Notes: generated from the sequence alone by a model not told the origin. Shown: positions 47,113 through 56,056, numbered from the stretch's first letter. The stretch is DNA of 64,000 bases from Sphingopyxis sp. CCNWLW2 (GCF_037095755.1 NZ_JBAWKJ010000002.1:744001-808000); one strand, 5' to 3'. Numbers and translations are program-made.

Positions 47113-47661
47113 TCAGTGCCACACCGCCGAGAGCGGGTAGAGTGCGATCAGCCAGACGAGGCAGGCGCACACGAGGCGCCGGTCCTTTGCCGCGATCGCG
47201 AGGAGCGCGACGGGAAAGAAGCTCCAGGTGATCACGAGGTTGCGCGGGTCGAAGGGCGGCCATTTCGCGAGCCCCGCGACGGTCGCGAGCAGCGCGACGT
47301 TGCACAGCAGGATGCCGCCGAGGACCTTGCGATAATGTTTGTCGAAATGCGCGCCGAGGTCTCCCCACGCCTCGGCATCGTCGGGAAAGACGAGGCTCGC
47401 CGCGAGGAAATAGATGGCGGTGACAATAAAGCCGCCGAACAGCACTGGCCAGCTCAGCGGCAACAGGTCGCGCATCGCCCAGCCGTACATCCAGAAGGTC
47501 ACGACGTCGCCCGACACGAACAGCCCGAGCAGCGCGGTCGGCCAGCCGATGCGGACGCGGTGGCTGGCCTTGAGCGCCTTCGCCAGCCCGCCGAGCCCCT
47601 CGGCGAGCGCGAGGCCGAGGATCAGCCCGAACAGCGAAAAGATGAATTCGAACCCGCTCAT
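47113..47661 (-). CDS. Hypothetical multi-pass membrane protein
   Basis: A 182-residue membrane protein with five hydrophobic segments (IFSLFGLILGLALAEGLGGL, WPTALLGLFVSGDVVTFWMY, SWPVLFGGFIVTAIYFLAAS, GILLCNVALLATVAGLA and VCACLVWLIALYPL). Similar proteins occur beside other genes in sphingomonads; no function is known. ATG 47661 is chosen over the longer frame. It converges with the NTF2-like gene (1 bp between stops). Confidence 0.6.
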   Translation of the reverse strand: MSGFEFIFSLFGLILGLALAEGLGGLAKALKASHRVRIGWPTALLGLFVSGDVVTFWMYGWAMRDLLPLSWPVLFGGFIVTAIYFLAASLVFPDDAEAWGDLGAHFDKHYRKVLGGILLCNVALLATVAGLAKWPPFDPRNLVITWSFFPVALLAIAAKDRRLVCACLVWLIALYPLSAVWH

Positions 47662-47882
47662 ATGCCCCCCGGCTTTCCCCCGATGTGCCGTCCTGCCCGC
47701 GCTAAAGCCACAAAAGCCCCGCATGAGCGATGCGATTTTGTGTCCTTTGTGGCTTTAAGCCGATCCGCGGTCGGCGCACCCGACACATATTGCCGTGGCG
47801 CGCGCATCACACAAAGGGAAGACCAAAGCGATGGTGGCACGGCAAGATATTGTAGGACAGAGGTTTTTGCCCTCTCCCCATT

Positions 47883-47958
47883 CGTCACCCCGGACTTGAT
47901 CCGGGGCCCCGCTCAGCAGCCTCGAAAAGCGGGACCCCGGATCAAGTCCGGGGTGACG
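47883..47958. repeat. Sphingomonad REP/BIME inverted repeat
   Basis: A 31-bp arm at 47883-47913 (CGTCACCCCGGACTTGATCC...) is repeated in inverted form at 47928-47958 with one mismatch, around a 14-base loop. The GTCACCCCGGACTTGATCCGGGG core is a common intergenic repeat in sphingomonads. The remaining 47662-47985 interval holds no gene I can support. Confidence 0.8.
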
Positions 47959-47985
47959 ATAAAGGGGAGTAGATGGCGCCGCGCC

Positions 47986-48294
47986 CTACCCCATCAGCGT
48001 CGCGGTGATATCCTCCGCGGCATGGATGCGGATCACCGGCGGCGCGGGCGACAGCGCGCGCATCTCGGCGACGAAGCCGCGCGAGGCGGGCAGCGCGAAA
48101 TGGGCGCGGACCGCGTCGACGCTCTCCCACTCCTCGACGAACATCAGCCGGTCGGGGTTCTCGACATCGATATGGCAATTATGCGCCAGACACCCCGGCT
48201 CGGACCGCGACCGCGCGCTATGTTCGGCGCCGAGCGCGATCATGCGCTCGCGATGCTCGGGGGTGAGGATGGCGTGGCCGGTGATGAGGATCAT
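47986..48294 (-). CDS. Antibiotic biosynthesis monooxygenase (ABM)-domain protein
   Basis: A 102-residue dimeric ferredoxin-like ABM-domain protein, likely a quinol monooxygenase-type enzyme. ILITGHAILTPEHRERM, EPGCLAHNCHIDVENPDRLM (cut to PGCLAHNCHI), FVEEWESVDAVRAHF and the C-terminal beta-strand fit the family. ATG 48294 with upstream AAGG is preferred over GTG 48303. It lies 13 bp after the HEPN-like pair's stop... on the same strand, so it may be read through from that pair; composition nevertheless matches the high-G+C backbone. Confidence 0.75.
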   Translation of the reverse strand: MILITGHAILTPEHRERMIALGAEHSARSRSEPGCLAHNCHIDVENPDRLMFVEEWESVDAVRAHFALPASRGFVAEMRALSPAPPVIRIHAAEDITATLMG

Positions 48295-48309
48295 GGTCGG
48301 CACCTTCCC

Positions 48310-49062
48310 CTAACTTTTATCGAGAAAGTTTCTTGCAATCTTCTCCGCCTCGGCAGTTCCCGTTGGTGAAATGCAACATAACTCTTTACTGTGGAAAATG
48401 AGCCCAGATTCATCTAATCTTTTCAAAATCTTGCGAAAATTCGTGGGATTTTTGTAACAAACGTCGATCCGCAGGTCATCTTCGGATTTATCTCCAGTAA
48501 AAGCGAGTAGGACCAACGCTTTCTCACGGGCCTCCAAGGATTGATCAAGGACCCGCGTTACGGGACCGTCTTTCCATACGATGACCTCCTGCCTCGCAAT
48601 GATTCCTCTAACCAAAGCTGCCGTATCAGCCTGAGAAAGCGAAGATTCGATCCGTACAATTTCTGATATGATCCATTTCGCTCCGTTCAACAAAATCGAA
48701 GCATCAATCTCGCTTGCCGGGACTGCTCCGAGATGGCCGATGCTCCGCTTATTCCGTAGCGCATACAAGGCCCACAACAACCTCGGAATCAGTATTCTAT
48801 AGGCTTCGTCTCCACTAGCACTAAGGTATTTCGCCAAGGCAGCGTCACTAAAGTTGGACAGAGCCTTAGAAATCGGCGTCGCGGCGCCAAAAAGTTTGTA
48901 TTCTAAAAACCTTCGACATGCCTCCACAAAATGCCCGGCGTCCAGTCCCGCCGACTTCCAATTTCGCGAGACATAGTGCCTTACAATATCGTCGTAGGTC
49001 CTTGAGAGTGCCTCACCTATCTCAACGGTAGAGATGTCTGACAGAAAATCATTCAGCCGCAT
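48310..49062 (-). CDS. Unknown protein with HEPN-like RNase motif and winged-helix tail
   Basis: A 250-residue protein in A+T-richer DNA. The N-terminal 140 residues are helical and end with RNKRSIGH at about 103-110, resembling the Rx4-6H motif of HEPN ribonucleases, followed by GAVPASEIDASILLNGAKWI. The C-terminal 75 residues (ALVLLAFTGDKSEDDLRIDV; FRKILKRLDESGLIFHSKE) look like a winged helix. HEPN proteins act as toxin or phage-defence RNases in many systems; this assignment is a motif-level inference. The start overlaps the upstream gene by 14 bp, so the pair is a unit. Codon use differs from neighbours, indicating transfer. Confidence 0.6.
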   Translation of the reverse strand: MRLNDFLSDISTVEIGEALSRTYDDIVRHYVSRNWKSAGLDAGHFVEACRRFLEYKLFGAATPISKALSNFSDAALAKYLSASGDEAYRILIPRLLWALYALRNKRSIGHLGAVPASEIDASILLNGAKWIISEIVRIESSLSQADTAALVRGIIARQEVIVWKDGPVTRVLDQSLEAREKALVLLAFTGDKSEDDLRIDVCYKNPTNFRKILKRLDESGLIFHSKELCCISPTGTAEAEKIARNFLDKS

Positions 49063-49588
49063 TATTTAGGGCCTCGACAAATGACTGGGCCGCCTTTCGC
49101 CCAGGAGCAGTCAGCTTGATGTCATATCCGCCGCCCGGCTTAGGATTCATCGCCACCTTGTCCTTTAATCCCTTCAAGTGACTTGCGAAATTTGACGAAT
49201 CATAACATCCTTGGTCCAGACAAGATTCCTTCAAATCGTCGGAGTTAGTTGTTTGCTGACCCCTTATGTAGTTTCCAAACAGAAGCGTCAAAGCAGTGTT
49301 GCGAGTTCGGTCTGCTTTATTTCCTCCCGGCATATGAGCTATGATTTTAAGCTTTCCGTCTAGCTCATCGTATACGTTCTCATACTGACTTTCCGGATTT
49401 GCATTTCCATTAGCCTTCCCTCCCTCATTTACTGAGTTCGGCAACCCCCCGGCGCCAGATCCCTGACTAAAGTTAGGATTGGTCGACATCTCTGACCATT
49501 TCTGGTATGCGTTCAATACAAAGCTCTCGCTACCTTCTGCGGAGAAAGATGCCGAGCCAAACTGCATCGATAGTTTCACGTCATTCAT
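49049..49588 (-). CDS. Unknown protein, partner of the HEPN-like gene
   Basis: A 179-residue protein in A+T-richer DNA. The N-terminus reads MNDVKLSMQFGSASFSAEGSESFVLNAY, presented as KLSMQFGSASFSAEGSESFV, a beta-hairpin plus helix module. A glycine/asparagine-rich linker (about 45-70) follows. Residues about 80-175 (NTALTLLFGNYIRGQQT; SSNFASHLKGLKDK; IKLTAPGRKAAQSFVEAL) resemble a winged helix ending in the L-T-x-x-G-R motif. ATG 49588 is chosen because GGGAG lies eight bases upstream. No family was recognised; it may be a regulator or sensor for the overlapping HEPN-like gene. Confidence 0.6.
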   Translation of the reverse strand: MNDVKLSMQFGSASFSAEGSESFVLNAYQKWSEMSTNPNFSQGSGAGGLPNSVNEGGKANGNANPESQYENVYDELDGKLKIIAHMPGGNKADRTRNTALTLLFGNYIRGQQTTNSDDLKESCLDQGCYDSSNFASHLKGLKDKVAMNPKPGGGYDIKLTAPGRKAAQSFVEALNNAAE

Positions 49589-49932
49589 TTTCATCGCTCC
49601 CAGATCGAGATGCCATTGCATCATTCGATCACGTCCTCATGTCAAGTCATAATCTTTCCTCCACCTATAGACTCTTATCGATTTTTCTGCGGTTTATCTG
49701 GTGTTTTTGCAACGCAAACGCATATGGACGTAATCCGCGTTTCTGCCGTACCGCTCCACATGTTAATGATGACATTTTTTATTGTTATATTTCAATGTAT
49801 TGCTGGCGTAATAATATTGCGACATGCGGAAGCGTATATCAAAGACGTAGCTTTCGCATGACCTCCATAGGAAGGCCATTGGGATTGCGCAGCTTTTGGC
49901 CAAAGTAAAATTATCGAAATTTGACCGTGCCC

Positions 49933-49950
49933 ATGACACTTATATGACAC
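49933..49950 (-). promoter_or_regulatory. Pho box facing the accessory gene pair
   Basis: The minus strand reads GTGTCAT-ATAA-GTGTCAT: two 7-bp units 11 bp apart, close to the PhoB consensus CTGTCAT-N4-CTGTCAT. It points toward the accessory genes, 345 bp away; it may instead be part of a combined pstS site. Confidence 0.65.
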
Positions 49951-49953
49951 TTC

Positions 49954-49971
49954 CTGTCACATACACGTCAC
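49954..49971 (+). promoter_or_regulatory. Pho box upstream of pstS
   Basis: CTGTCAC-ATAC-ACGTCAC has two units 11 bp apart, matching a PhoB direct-repeat site with some variation. It ends 83 bp before the pstS ATG, as expected for activation under phosphate limitation. Confidence 0.65.
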
Positions 49972-50054
49972 ACAACGCGCCCAAATGGCCCTCAGCGAGT
50001 CGCCGCGGGGGTGGTGGCTTGGATCGGTAACGACCCCCACCACAGGATCATTTC

Positions 50055-51116
50055 ATGCTGCAGAAATTCGCTCCCCGGTTGCTTGGCGTCGCTGGTGCCG
50101 CGACGTGCGCGCTGGCGCTTTCCGCGTGCCAGGATCAGGCGTCTTCGGGCGGCGGTGCGCGCGATTATATCAGCGCGGTCGGGTCCTCGACCGTCTATCC
50201 CTTTGCCACCGCGGTTGGCGAGAAGTTCGCCGAAGCGACGGGCAACAAGACGCCGAAGATCGACAGCACGGGCACCGGCGGCGGGTTCGAGCGTTTCTGC
50301 TCGGGCGTTGGCGGCGACACCCCCGACATCGCGAACGCGTCGCGCCGCATCAAGAAGAAGGAATTCGACACCTGCGCCGCGAATGGCGTCAAGGAGATCG
50401 TCGAAATCCAGGTCGGCATCGACGGCATCGCGCTGGGCGAAGCTTCGCGCGGCCCCGGCTTCAAGCTGTCGGAAGAAGATGTCTATAAGGCGCTCGCCGC
50501 GAACCCCTATGGCAAGCCGAACACCGCGAAGACGTGGAAGGACGTGAACCCCGCCCTCCCCGCGGTCGCGATTTCGGTCTTTGGCCCGCCTTCGACCAGC
50601 GGCACGTACGACGCGTTCAAGGAGCTGATCCTTGGGCGTGGCTGCGACGCCAATCCCGAAATGAAGGCGCTGAAGGACAGCGACAAGGAAAAGCATGAGG
50701 CGACCTGCACCACGCTGCGCGGCGCGCCTTATTATGTCGAGCAAGGCGAGAATGATAACCTCATCATCTCGAAGCTCGACAAGAACCCGACGAGCCTCGG
50801 CATCTTCGGTTTCAGCTATCTCGACGCCAACAAGGACAAGATCAAGGCGGTTCCGGTGCAGGGCGTCGCGCCCAGCTATGCCGCGATCGCCGATGGCAGC
50901 TATCCCGGTTCGCGTCCGCTCTTCATCTATGTGAAGAAGGCCCACGTCGGTGTCGTCCCGGGGCTCGCCGAATATGTCGCCGAGTTCCTGAAGGGTGCGG
51001 GCGAAGGCGGCTATCTGAACGCCAAGGGCCTGATCGTGTCGCCGAAGGCGATCGCGGACACCGCGGCGGCGAACGGCAAGGGCATGACCGCGCTGAACGG
51101 CGCCGAGCTGAAGTAG
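50055..51116 (+). CDS. pstS: Phosphate ABC transporter substrate-binding lipoprotein
   Basis: A 353-residue phosphate-binding protein. A lipobox LSAC gives the anchored cysteine near residue 25. Binding segments AVGSSTVYPFA, DSTGTGGGFERFCSG and SGTYDAF contact the ligand in known structures. The FGFSYLDANKDKIKAV region fits the family. RBS AGGATCATTTC precedes ATG 50055. It heads the pst operon under a Pho box and is followed by a strong hairpin that would let it outproduce the permeases. Confidence 0.95.
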   Translation: MLQKFAPRLLGVAGAATCALALSACQDQASSGGGARDYISAVGSSTVYPFATAVGEKFAEATGNKTPKIDSTGTGGGFERFCSGVGGDTPDIANASRRIKKKEFDTCAANGVKEIVEIQVGIDGIALGEASRGPGFKLSEEDVYKALAANPYGKPNTAKTWKDVNPALPAVAISVFGPPSTSGTYDAFKELILGRGCDANPEMKALKDSDKEKHEATCTTLRGAPYYVEQGENDNLIISKLDKNPTSLGIFGFSYLDANKDKIKAVPVQGVAPSYAAIADGSYPGSRPLFIYVKKAHVGVVPGLAEYVAEFLKGAGEGGYLNAKGLIVSPKAIADTAAANGKGMTALNGAELK

Positions 51117-51132
51117 GTTTCCTCCCGCTGGT

Positions 51133-51172
51133 GGCCGGGGCGGGTTCGCCCGATCCGGCCGCCGACTTTTTT
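51133..51172 (+). terminator. Hairpin/attenuator between pstS and pstC
   Basis: GGCCGG and CCGGCC enclose CGGG-TTCG-CCCG with a UUCG-type tetraloop, followed by GCCGAC and a run of six Ts at 51167-51172. Partial termination here would keep pstS expression above that of pstCAB. Confidence 0.75.
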
Positions 51173-51198
51173 GATTTGTGCAGGACGGATATCGCGAC

Positions 51199-52575
51199 GT
51201 GACCTTCAACGCCGCCGCCCTTTTGCTTTTGATTGCGGGTCTCGCGCTGATCGGCTGGCTCGCCGGCCGCGCGCGGTCGAACCTGCTGGCCGGCCGTGCG
51301 GGCGAAAAGCTGCATTCGCGCCCGCAATATCATGGCTGGTATGTCGCGCTCTGGCTGTTCGCCCCCGCGGCGCTGTTTCTTGCGGTGTGGTCGTCGGTCT
51401 CGCCGGCGCTGATCACCAATCAGGTGCTAGCGACCGAGGCGGCGCAGTCGCTGCCGTCGTTCGGGTTCGAGCGCGGCGCGATCCTGTCGGACGCGCGCAG
51501 CGTGGCCGAGGGTAAGCAGGCCGACGTGCGACTGCCCGCCGCGGCGCCGCTGGTGAAGCCCTACGCCGACGCGAGCCACAAATATGCGTGGATCGGCATC
51601 GCGGCGATGCTCGCGCTGGCGCTCGCGGGCGGGCTCTATGCCTTCACGCGCATCCGCCCCGATTTCCGGGCGCGGACGCGGGTCGAAAAGATCGTGATGC
51701 TCGTGCTGCTGCTCGCGTCGCTCGTCGCGATCGTGACGACCTTTGGCATCGTGCTCTCGCTGCTCTTTGAATCGATCCGCTTCTTCCGCCTCGTCTCGCC
51801 AACCGAGCTGCTGTTCGGCACCGAATGGGCGCCGACGAGCGGCGCGCCGCAGCCCGACACCTTTGGCGGCATCCCGCTCTTCTGGGGCACGATCCTGATC
51901 GGTGCGATCATCGCGATGATCGTCGCGATCCCGATCGGGATGATGACCGCGGTCTACCTCACCCAATATGCCGCGCCGACTGTGCGCAAATGGGTGAAGC
52001 CGTTGCTCGAAATCCTCGCCGGCGTGCCGACGGTCGTTTACGGCTATTTCGCCGCACTGACCGTCGCCCCAGCGCTGCGCGAGTTCGCGGTGATGCTCGG
52101 TATTCCCAACGCCTCGACCGAAAGCGCGCTCGCCGCGGGTATCGTGATGGGCGTGATGATCATCCCCTTCGTCTCCTCGATGGCCGACGACAGCATCAAC
52201 GCGGTGCCGCAGGCGATGCGCGACGGTTCGCTCGCATTGGGCGCGACGCCGAACGAGACGATCCGCCAGGTGCTGATCCCCGCCGCGCTTCCGGGCGTGA
52301 TGGGCGGCATATTGCTCGCGGTCAGCCGTGCGATCGGCGAGACGATGATCGTGGTGATGGCGGCGGGCCTGTCGGCCAACATGACCGCCAACCCCTTTGC
52401 CAGCGTCACCACGGTGACGGCGCAGATCGTCAAGCTGCTGACCGGCGACCAGGAATTCGACAGCGCGAAAACGCTCGCCGCCTTCGCGCTCGGCCTCGTC
52501 CTCTTCATCGTCACGCTGCTGCTCAACATCGTCGCGCTGCGCATCGTCAAAAAGTATCGTGAAGCTTATGAATAG
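51199..52575 (+). CDS. pstC: Phosphate ABC transporter permease PstC
   Basis: A 458-residue permease. It carries an N-terminal extension with three extra helices compared with the E. coli protein, common in alphaproteobacteria, then the six-helix core with AIPIGMMTAVYLTQYA (cut as PIGMMTAVYL) and the EAA-like loop DGSLALGATPNETIRQVLIP. GTG 51199 follows GGATATCGCGAC; an earlier GTG at 51178 would add seven residues. It forms the membrane channel with PstA and overlaps pstA by 8 bp. Confidence 0.93.
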   Translation: MTFNAAALLLLIAGLALIGWLAGRARSNLLAGRAGEKLHSRPQYHGWYVALWLFAPAALFLAVWSSVSPALITNQVLATEAAQSLPSFGFERGAILSDARSVAEGKQADVRLPAAAPLVKPYADASHKYAWIGIAAMLALALAGGLYAFTRIRPDFRARTRVEKIVMLVLLLASLVAIVTTFGIVLSLLFESIRFFRLVSPTELLFGTEWAPTSGAPQPDTFGGIPLFWGTILIGAIIAMIVAIPIGMMTAVYLTQYAAPTVRKWVKPLLEILAGVPTVVYGYFAALTVAPALREFAVMLGIPNASTESALAAGIVMGVMIIPFVSSMADDSINAVPQAMRDGSLALGATPNETIRQVLIPAALPGVMGGILLAVSRAIGETMIVVMAAGLSANMTANPFASVTTVTAQIVKLLTGDQEFDSAKTLAAFALGLVLFIVTLLLNIVALRIVKKYREAYE

Positions 52576-53824
52576 GCAGACCGCCCCCACCGACTGGAAA
52601 GGCGCCGTGATGCAGAAACGCATCGCGGGCCGCTACGCCGCCGAACGCCGCTTCAAGCTGATCGGGCTGGGCGCGGTGCTGCTCTCGGGCGCTTTCCTCG
52701 CTTTCCTGCTATTCGTGATGGTCGGCAACGGCGCGCGCGGCTTCATGTATACGCATGTCGCGGTGCCGGTCGATTTCAAGGCGATGCCGCTGACGGTCGA
52801 CACGTCGCGCCTCGGTGATGCCGACGCCGATCAGGTGATCGCGAATGCGGGGCTCGCCGACATCGTCGCCTTTGCCGCCGACGAGGCGCTGGGGACCGAC
52901 GGATCGAAGCTGATTTCCGAAAATGCGTGGAAGGAAGTCCGCAGCGCGATCAAGGACGACCCCGAATTGCTGAACGGCAAGACGGTGTTCGAGCTGCCTG
53001 CCTCGTCCGAAGTCGACATCGCCGCCAAGGAAGGTGCCAGGGGCGCACTCGGTGCGAAGGTCGATGCGCTGGAGAAGGACGGCAAGCTGTCGACGGGCAT
53101 CCACTGGCCCTTCTTCAAGAACGCCGACGCCACCGATCCCGCAGTCGCGGGCATCTGGGGCGCATTGAAGGGCTCGGTGCTGACGATCTTCATCGCCTTC
53201 CTCATCGCCTTCCCGACCGGCGTACTCGCGGCGCTGTATCTCGAAGAATATGCGCCGAAGAACCGCTGGACCGACCTCATCGAAGTGTCGATCAACAACC
53301 TCGCCGCGGTGCCCTCGATCATCTTCGGCCTGCTCGCGCTCGCGGTGTTCATCAACTGGTTCGGGCTGTGTCAGGCGAGCCCGCTCGTCGGCGGTTTGAC
53401 GCTCGCGCTGATGACGATGCCGGTGATCGTGATCGCCAGCCGCAACGCGATCAAGTCGGTCCCGCCGTCGATCCGCGACGCCGCCTTGGGTGTGGGCGCA
53501 AGTCCCGTGCAGGTGGTGTTCCACCATGTCCTGCCGCTCGCCCTCCCCGGCATCCTCACCGGCACGATCATCGGCATGGCGCGCGCGCTGGGCGAGACCG
53601 CGCCGCTGCTCCTCGTCGGGATGCGCGCCTTTATCGGCGACGTTCCGGGCGGCATCTGCTCGCCCTCGACCGTGCTGCCGATGCAGATCTTCCTCTGGTC
53701 GGACGAAGTCGACCGGGGCTTTGTCGAGAAAACCTCCGCCGCGATCATCGTGCTGCTTATCGTGCTGCTGTCGATGAACGCCTTTGCGATCTATCTTCGC
53801 AACAAATTCGAAAAACGCTGGTGA
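52568..53824 (+). CDS. pstA: Phosphate ABC transporter permease PstA
   Basis: A 418-residue permease with an extended soluble N-terminal region (about residues 60-190) before the core helices. The cytoplasmic EAA-like loop is [22 protein letters not shown] (cut as [16 protein letters not shown]). [13 protein letters not shown] is the conserved helix start. ATG 52568 lies inside the pstC end, giving translational coupling; an upstream GTG at 52559 is possible. Partner of PstC; stop is 4 bp before pstB. Confidence 0.93.
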   Translation: MNRQTAPTDWKGAVMQKRIAGRYAAERRFKLIGLGAVLLSGAFLAFLLFVMVGNGARGFMYTHVAVPVDFKAMPLTVDTSRLGDADADQVIANAGLADIVAFAADEALGTDGSKLISENAWKEVRSAIKDDPELLNGKTVFELPASSEVDIAAKEGARGALGAKVDALEKDGKLSTGIHWPFFKNADATDPAVAGIWGALKGSVLTIFIAFLIAFPTGVLAALYLEEYAPKNRWTDLIEVSINNLAAVPSIIFGLLALAVFINWFGLCQASPLVGGLTLALMTMPVIVIASRNAIKSVPPSIRDAALGVGASPVQVVFHHVLPLALPGILTGTIIGMARALGETAPLLLVGMRAFIGDVPGGICSPSTVLPMQIFLWSDEVDRGFVEKTSAAIIVLLIVLLSMNAFAIYLRNKFEKRW

Positions 53825-53828
53825 CCCC

Positions 53829-54611
53829 ATGACCCAAGACGATCTTACCATCGCCGACCCCAAGATGAAGGCGCACGGCGTCAACGTCTTCTATGGCGAG
53901 AAACAGGCGATCAACGACGTGTCGATCGACGTCGGCACCGACCTCGTCACCGCCTTCATCGGCCCGTCGGGCTGCGGCAAGTCGACCTTCCTGCGTTCGC
54001 TGAACCGGATGAACGACACCGTCGCCAGTGCCAAGGTCACCGGCCAGATCGAGCTCGACGGCGAGGATATCTATGCGCCGTCGATGGACGTCGTGCAGCT
54101 GCGCGCGCGCGTCGGCATGGTGTTCCAGAAACCGAACCCCTTCCCCAAGTCGATCTATGACAATGTCGGCTATGGCCCGCGCATCCACGGGCTTGCGCCG
54201 AACAAGGCCGACCTCGACGTCATCGTCGAACGCGCGCTGGTGCGCGCCGGCCTGTGGGACGAGGTCAAGGACCGGCTCGCCGAAAGCGGCACCGCTTTGT
54301 CGGGCGGCCAGCAGCAGCGCCTGTGCATCGCGCGCGCGATCGCGGTCGACCCCGAAGTCATACTGATGGACGAGCCCTGCTCGGCGCTCGACCCGATCGC
54401 GACCGCGAAGATCGAGGAGCTGATCCACGAACTGCGCGGCAAATATGCGATCGTGATCGTCACGCATAACATGCAGCAGGCGGCTCGCGTGTCGCAGCGC
54501 ACCGCCTTTTTCCACCTCGGGACGCTGGTAGAGTACGGCAAGACCACCGACATCTTCACCAACCCGAAGCAGGAACGCACCAAGGACTATATCACTGGCC
54601 GCTACGGTTAA
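53829..54611 (+). CDS. pstB: Phosphate ABC transporter ATPase PstB
   Basis: A 260-residue ABC ATPase powering PstCA. It has Walker [10 protein letters not shown] (about 44-52), the PstB-specific [10 protein letters not shown] and [15 protein letters not shown], the signature [14 protein letters not shown] and Walker [17 protein letters not shown]-like bases and the 4-bp gap from pstA place it in the operon. PstB also takes part in PhoU-dependent signalling. Confidence 0.97.
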   Translation: MTQDDLTIADPKMKAHGVNVFYGEKQAINDVSIDVGTDLVTAFIGPSGCGKSTFLRSLNRMNDTVASAKVTGQIELDGEDIYAPSMDVVQLRARVGMVFQKPNPFPKSIYDNVGYGPRIHGLAPNKADLDVIVERALVRAGLWDEVKDRLAESGTALSGGQQQRLCIARAIAVDPEVILMDEPCSALDPIATAKIEELIHELRGKYAIVIVTHNMQQAARVSQRTAFFHLGTLVEYGKTTDIFTNPKQERTKDYITGRYG

Positions 54612-54635
54612 GCCGCAGCCAAAAGGACAAGAGTG

Positions 54636-55358
54636 ATGGCACTAACGAACGATCATACGGTCAAAGCCTTCGACGAAGACCTCAACCGCCTGCGCGGGCT
54701 GATCAGCGAAATGGGCGGCCGCGCCGAACAGGCGCTGCTCCAGGCAATGACCTCGCTCAGCAAGGGCGATCTCGACCTCGCGGCGCAGGTCGTGCGCGAC
54801 GACAAGAAGATCGACGCGCTCGAGGCCGAGGTCGAACAGCTCGCGGTGCAGACGATCGCGCTCCGCGCGCCGATGGCCGACGACCTGCGCGAAATGATCG
54901 CGGCGCTGAAAATCGTCTCGGTCGTCGAGCGCATCGGCGACTATGCGAAGAATATCGCCAAGCGCGTCGCTCTGATGGACCAGACGCGCTCGATCGAGGC
55001 GATCCCGCTGCTGATGTCGATGTCGAACATCGTCGTCGAGCTGGTCCACGACGCGCTCGACAGCTTCGCGGCGCGCGACGCCGAACTCGCGGTGCGGGTG
55101 ACGGTGCGCGACAAGAATGTCGACGATTTCTACAACAGCATCTTCCGCACGCTCGTCACCTTCATGATGGAAAATCCGAAATATATCTCGGAGAGCGCGC
55201 ACCTGCTGTTCGTCGCCAAGAACCTCGAGCGCATGGGCGACCATGCGACGAACATCGCCGAGATGGTCTATTATGTCGTCACCGGCGAACATATGGAGGA
55301 ACGCGAACGCGGCGAGACCCCCGAAGACAGTGCGTCAGCGGAGCAGGAGCAAGGCTGA
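54636..55358 (+). CDS. phoU: Phosphate signalling protein PhoU
   Basis: A 240-residue helical protein with two PhoU repeats. Each has the E/D-x3-D metal cluster: LQAMTSLSKGDLDLAAQVVRDDKKIDALE (cut: VVRDDKKIDALEAEVE) and NLERMGDHATNIAEMVYY in the second repeat, with VVERIGDYAKNIAKR in the first. PhoU couples PstB activity to the histidine kinase PhoR. AAAGGACAAGAGTG precedes ATG 54636. Its stop overlaps the phoB start (TGATG). Confidence 0.95.
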   Translation: MALTNDHTVKAFDEDLNRLRGLISEMGGRAEQALLQAMTSLSKGDLDLAAQVVRDDKKIDALEAEVEQLAVQTIALRAPMADDLREMIAALKIVSVVERIGDYAKNIAKRVALMDQTRSIEAIPLLMSMSNIVVELVHDALDSFAARDAELAVRVTVRDKNVDDFYNSIFRTLVTFMMENPKYISESAHLLFVAKNLERMGDHATNIAEMVYYVVTGEHMEERERGETPEDSASAEQEQG

Positions 55359-56056
55359 TGCCACAGCCCGATCTGCTGCTGATCGAGGATGACGAGGCGA
55401 TCGCCGAACTCATCGTCTGGCATTTCGCGCGCGAGGGCTTTTCGGTCCGCCAGACACCCGACGGCGAGCAGGCGCTCGTCCTCGTCGAGGAACGCGTGCC
55501 CGACATCGTCCTGCTCGACTGGATGATCGAGAGCCTGCCCGGCATCGAGGTTTGCCGGCGCCTGCGCCGCAATCCGAAATCGGCGAACGTCCCGATCATC
55601 ATGCTCACCGCGCGCGGCGAGGAAGAGGATCGTATCCGCGGGCTCGAGACCGGCGCCGACGATTATGTCACCAAGCCGTTCAGTCCGCGCGAACTCGTCG
55701 CACGCGTCCAAGCGGTGCTCCGCCGCCTCCGCCCCGCGCTGGCGGGCGAGATGCTGACCTATGCCGACATCGAGCTCGATTCGGTCGCGCACAAGGTCGT
55801 GCGCAACGCCCAGATCGTCGCGATGGGCCCGACCGAATTCCGCCTGCTCCGCCATTTCATGGAGCATCCGGGCCGCGTCTTCTCGCGCGGGCAATTGCTC
55901 GACAGCGTCTGGGGCCAGGACAGCGATATCGAACTGCGCACCGTCGACGTCCATATCCGGCGGCTGCGGAAAGCGATCAACCTGCCCGGCACGAGCGATA
56001 TCATCCGCACCGTACGCTCGGCCGGTTATGCGCTGGATGCGGGCAAGAGCGTCTGA
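55358..56056 (+). CDS. phoB: Phosphate regulon response regulator PhoB
   Basis: A 232-residue OmpR-class regulator. The receiver has LLIEDDEAIAEL, LLDWMIESLPGIEVC (phospho-acceptor Asp near 54) and the TKPFSPREL lysine. The C-terminal winged helix has MGPTEFRLLRHFMEHPGRVFSR and VDVHIRRLRKAI. It should bind the Pho boxes at pstS and the porin gene. It overlaps phoU by 1 bp. Its kinase PhoR is not encoded in this window. Confidence 0.94.
   Translation: MPQPDLLLIEDDEAIAELIVWHFAREGFSVRQTPDGEQALVLVEERVPDIVLLDWMIESLPGIEVCRRLRRNPKSANVPIIMLTARGEEEDRIRGLETGADDYVTKPFSPRELVARVQAVLRRLRPALAGEMLTYADIELDSVAHKVVRNAQIVAMGPTEFRLLRHFMEHPGRVFSRGQLLDSVWGQDSDIELRTVDVHIRRLRKAINLPGTSDIIRTVRSAGYALDAGKSV

Larger units (their letters stand above)
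49589..50054. other. A+T-rich intergenic region between the accessory pair and pstS
   Basis: This 466-bp interval has no gene I can support; short frames in it lack ribosome-binding sites and family features. It is A+T-rich up to about 49920, like the accessory pair, and then changes to the high-G+C pattern. Two oppositely oriented Pho boxes lie at 49933-49971. Confidence 0.6.

Noticed and set aside
47883..47958. CRISPR-like repeat
   Set aside because: There are only two arms, inverted, with a 14-base loop and no regular spacers; this is a REP-type palindrome.
49610..49861. Short hydrophobic frame upstream of pstS
   Set aside because: No ribosome-binding site and a codon pattern unlike either the backbone or the accessory pair.
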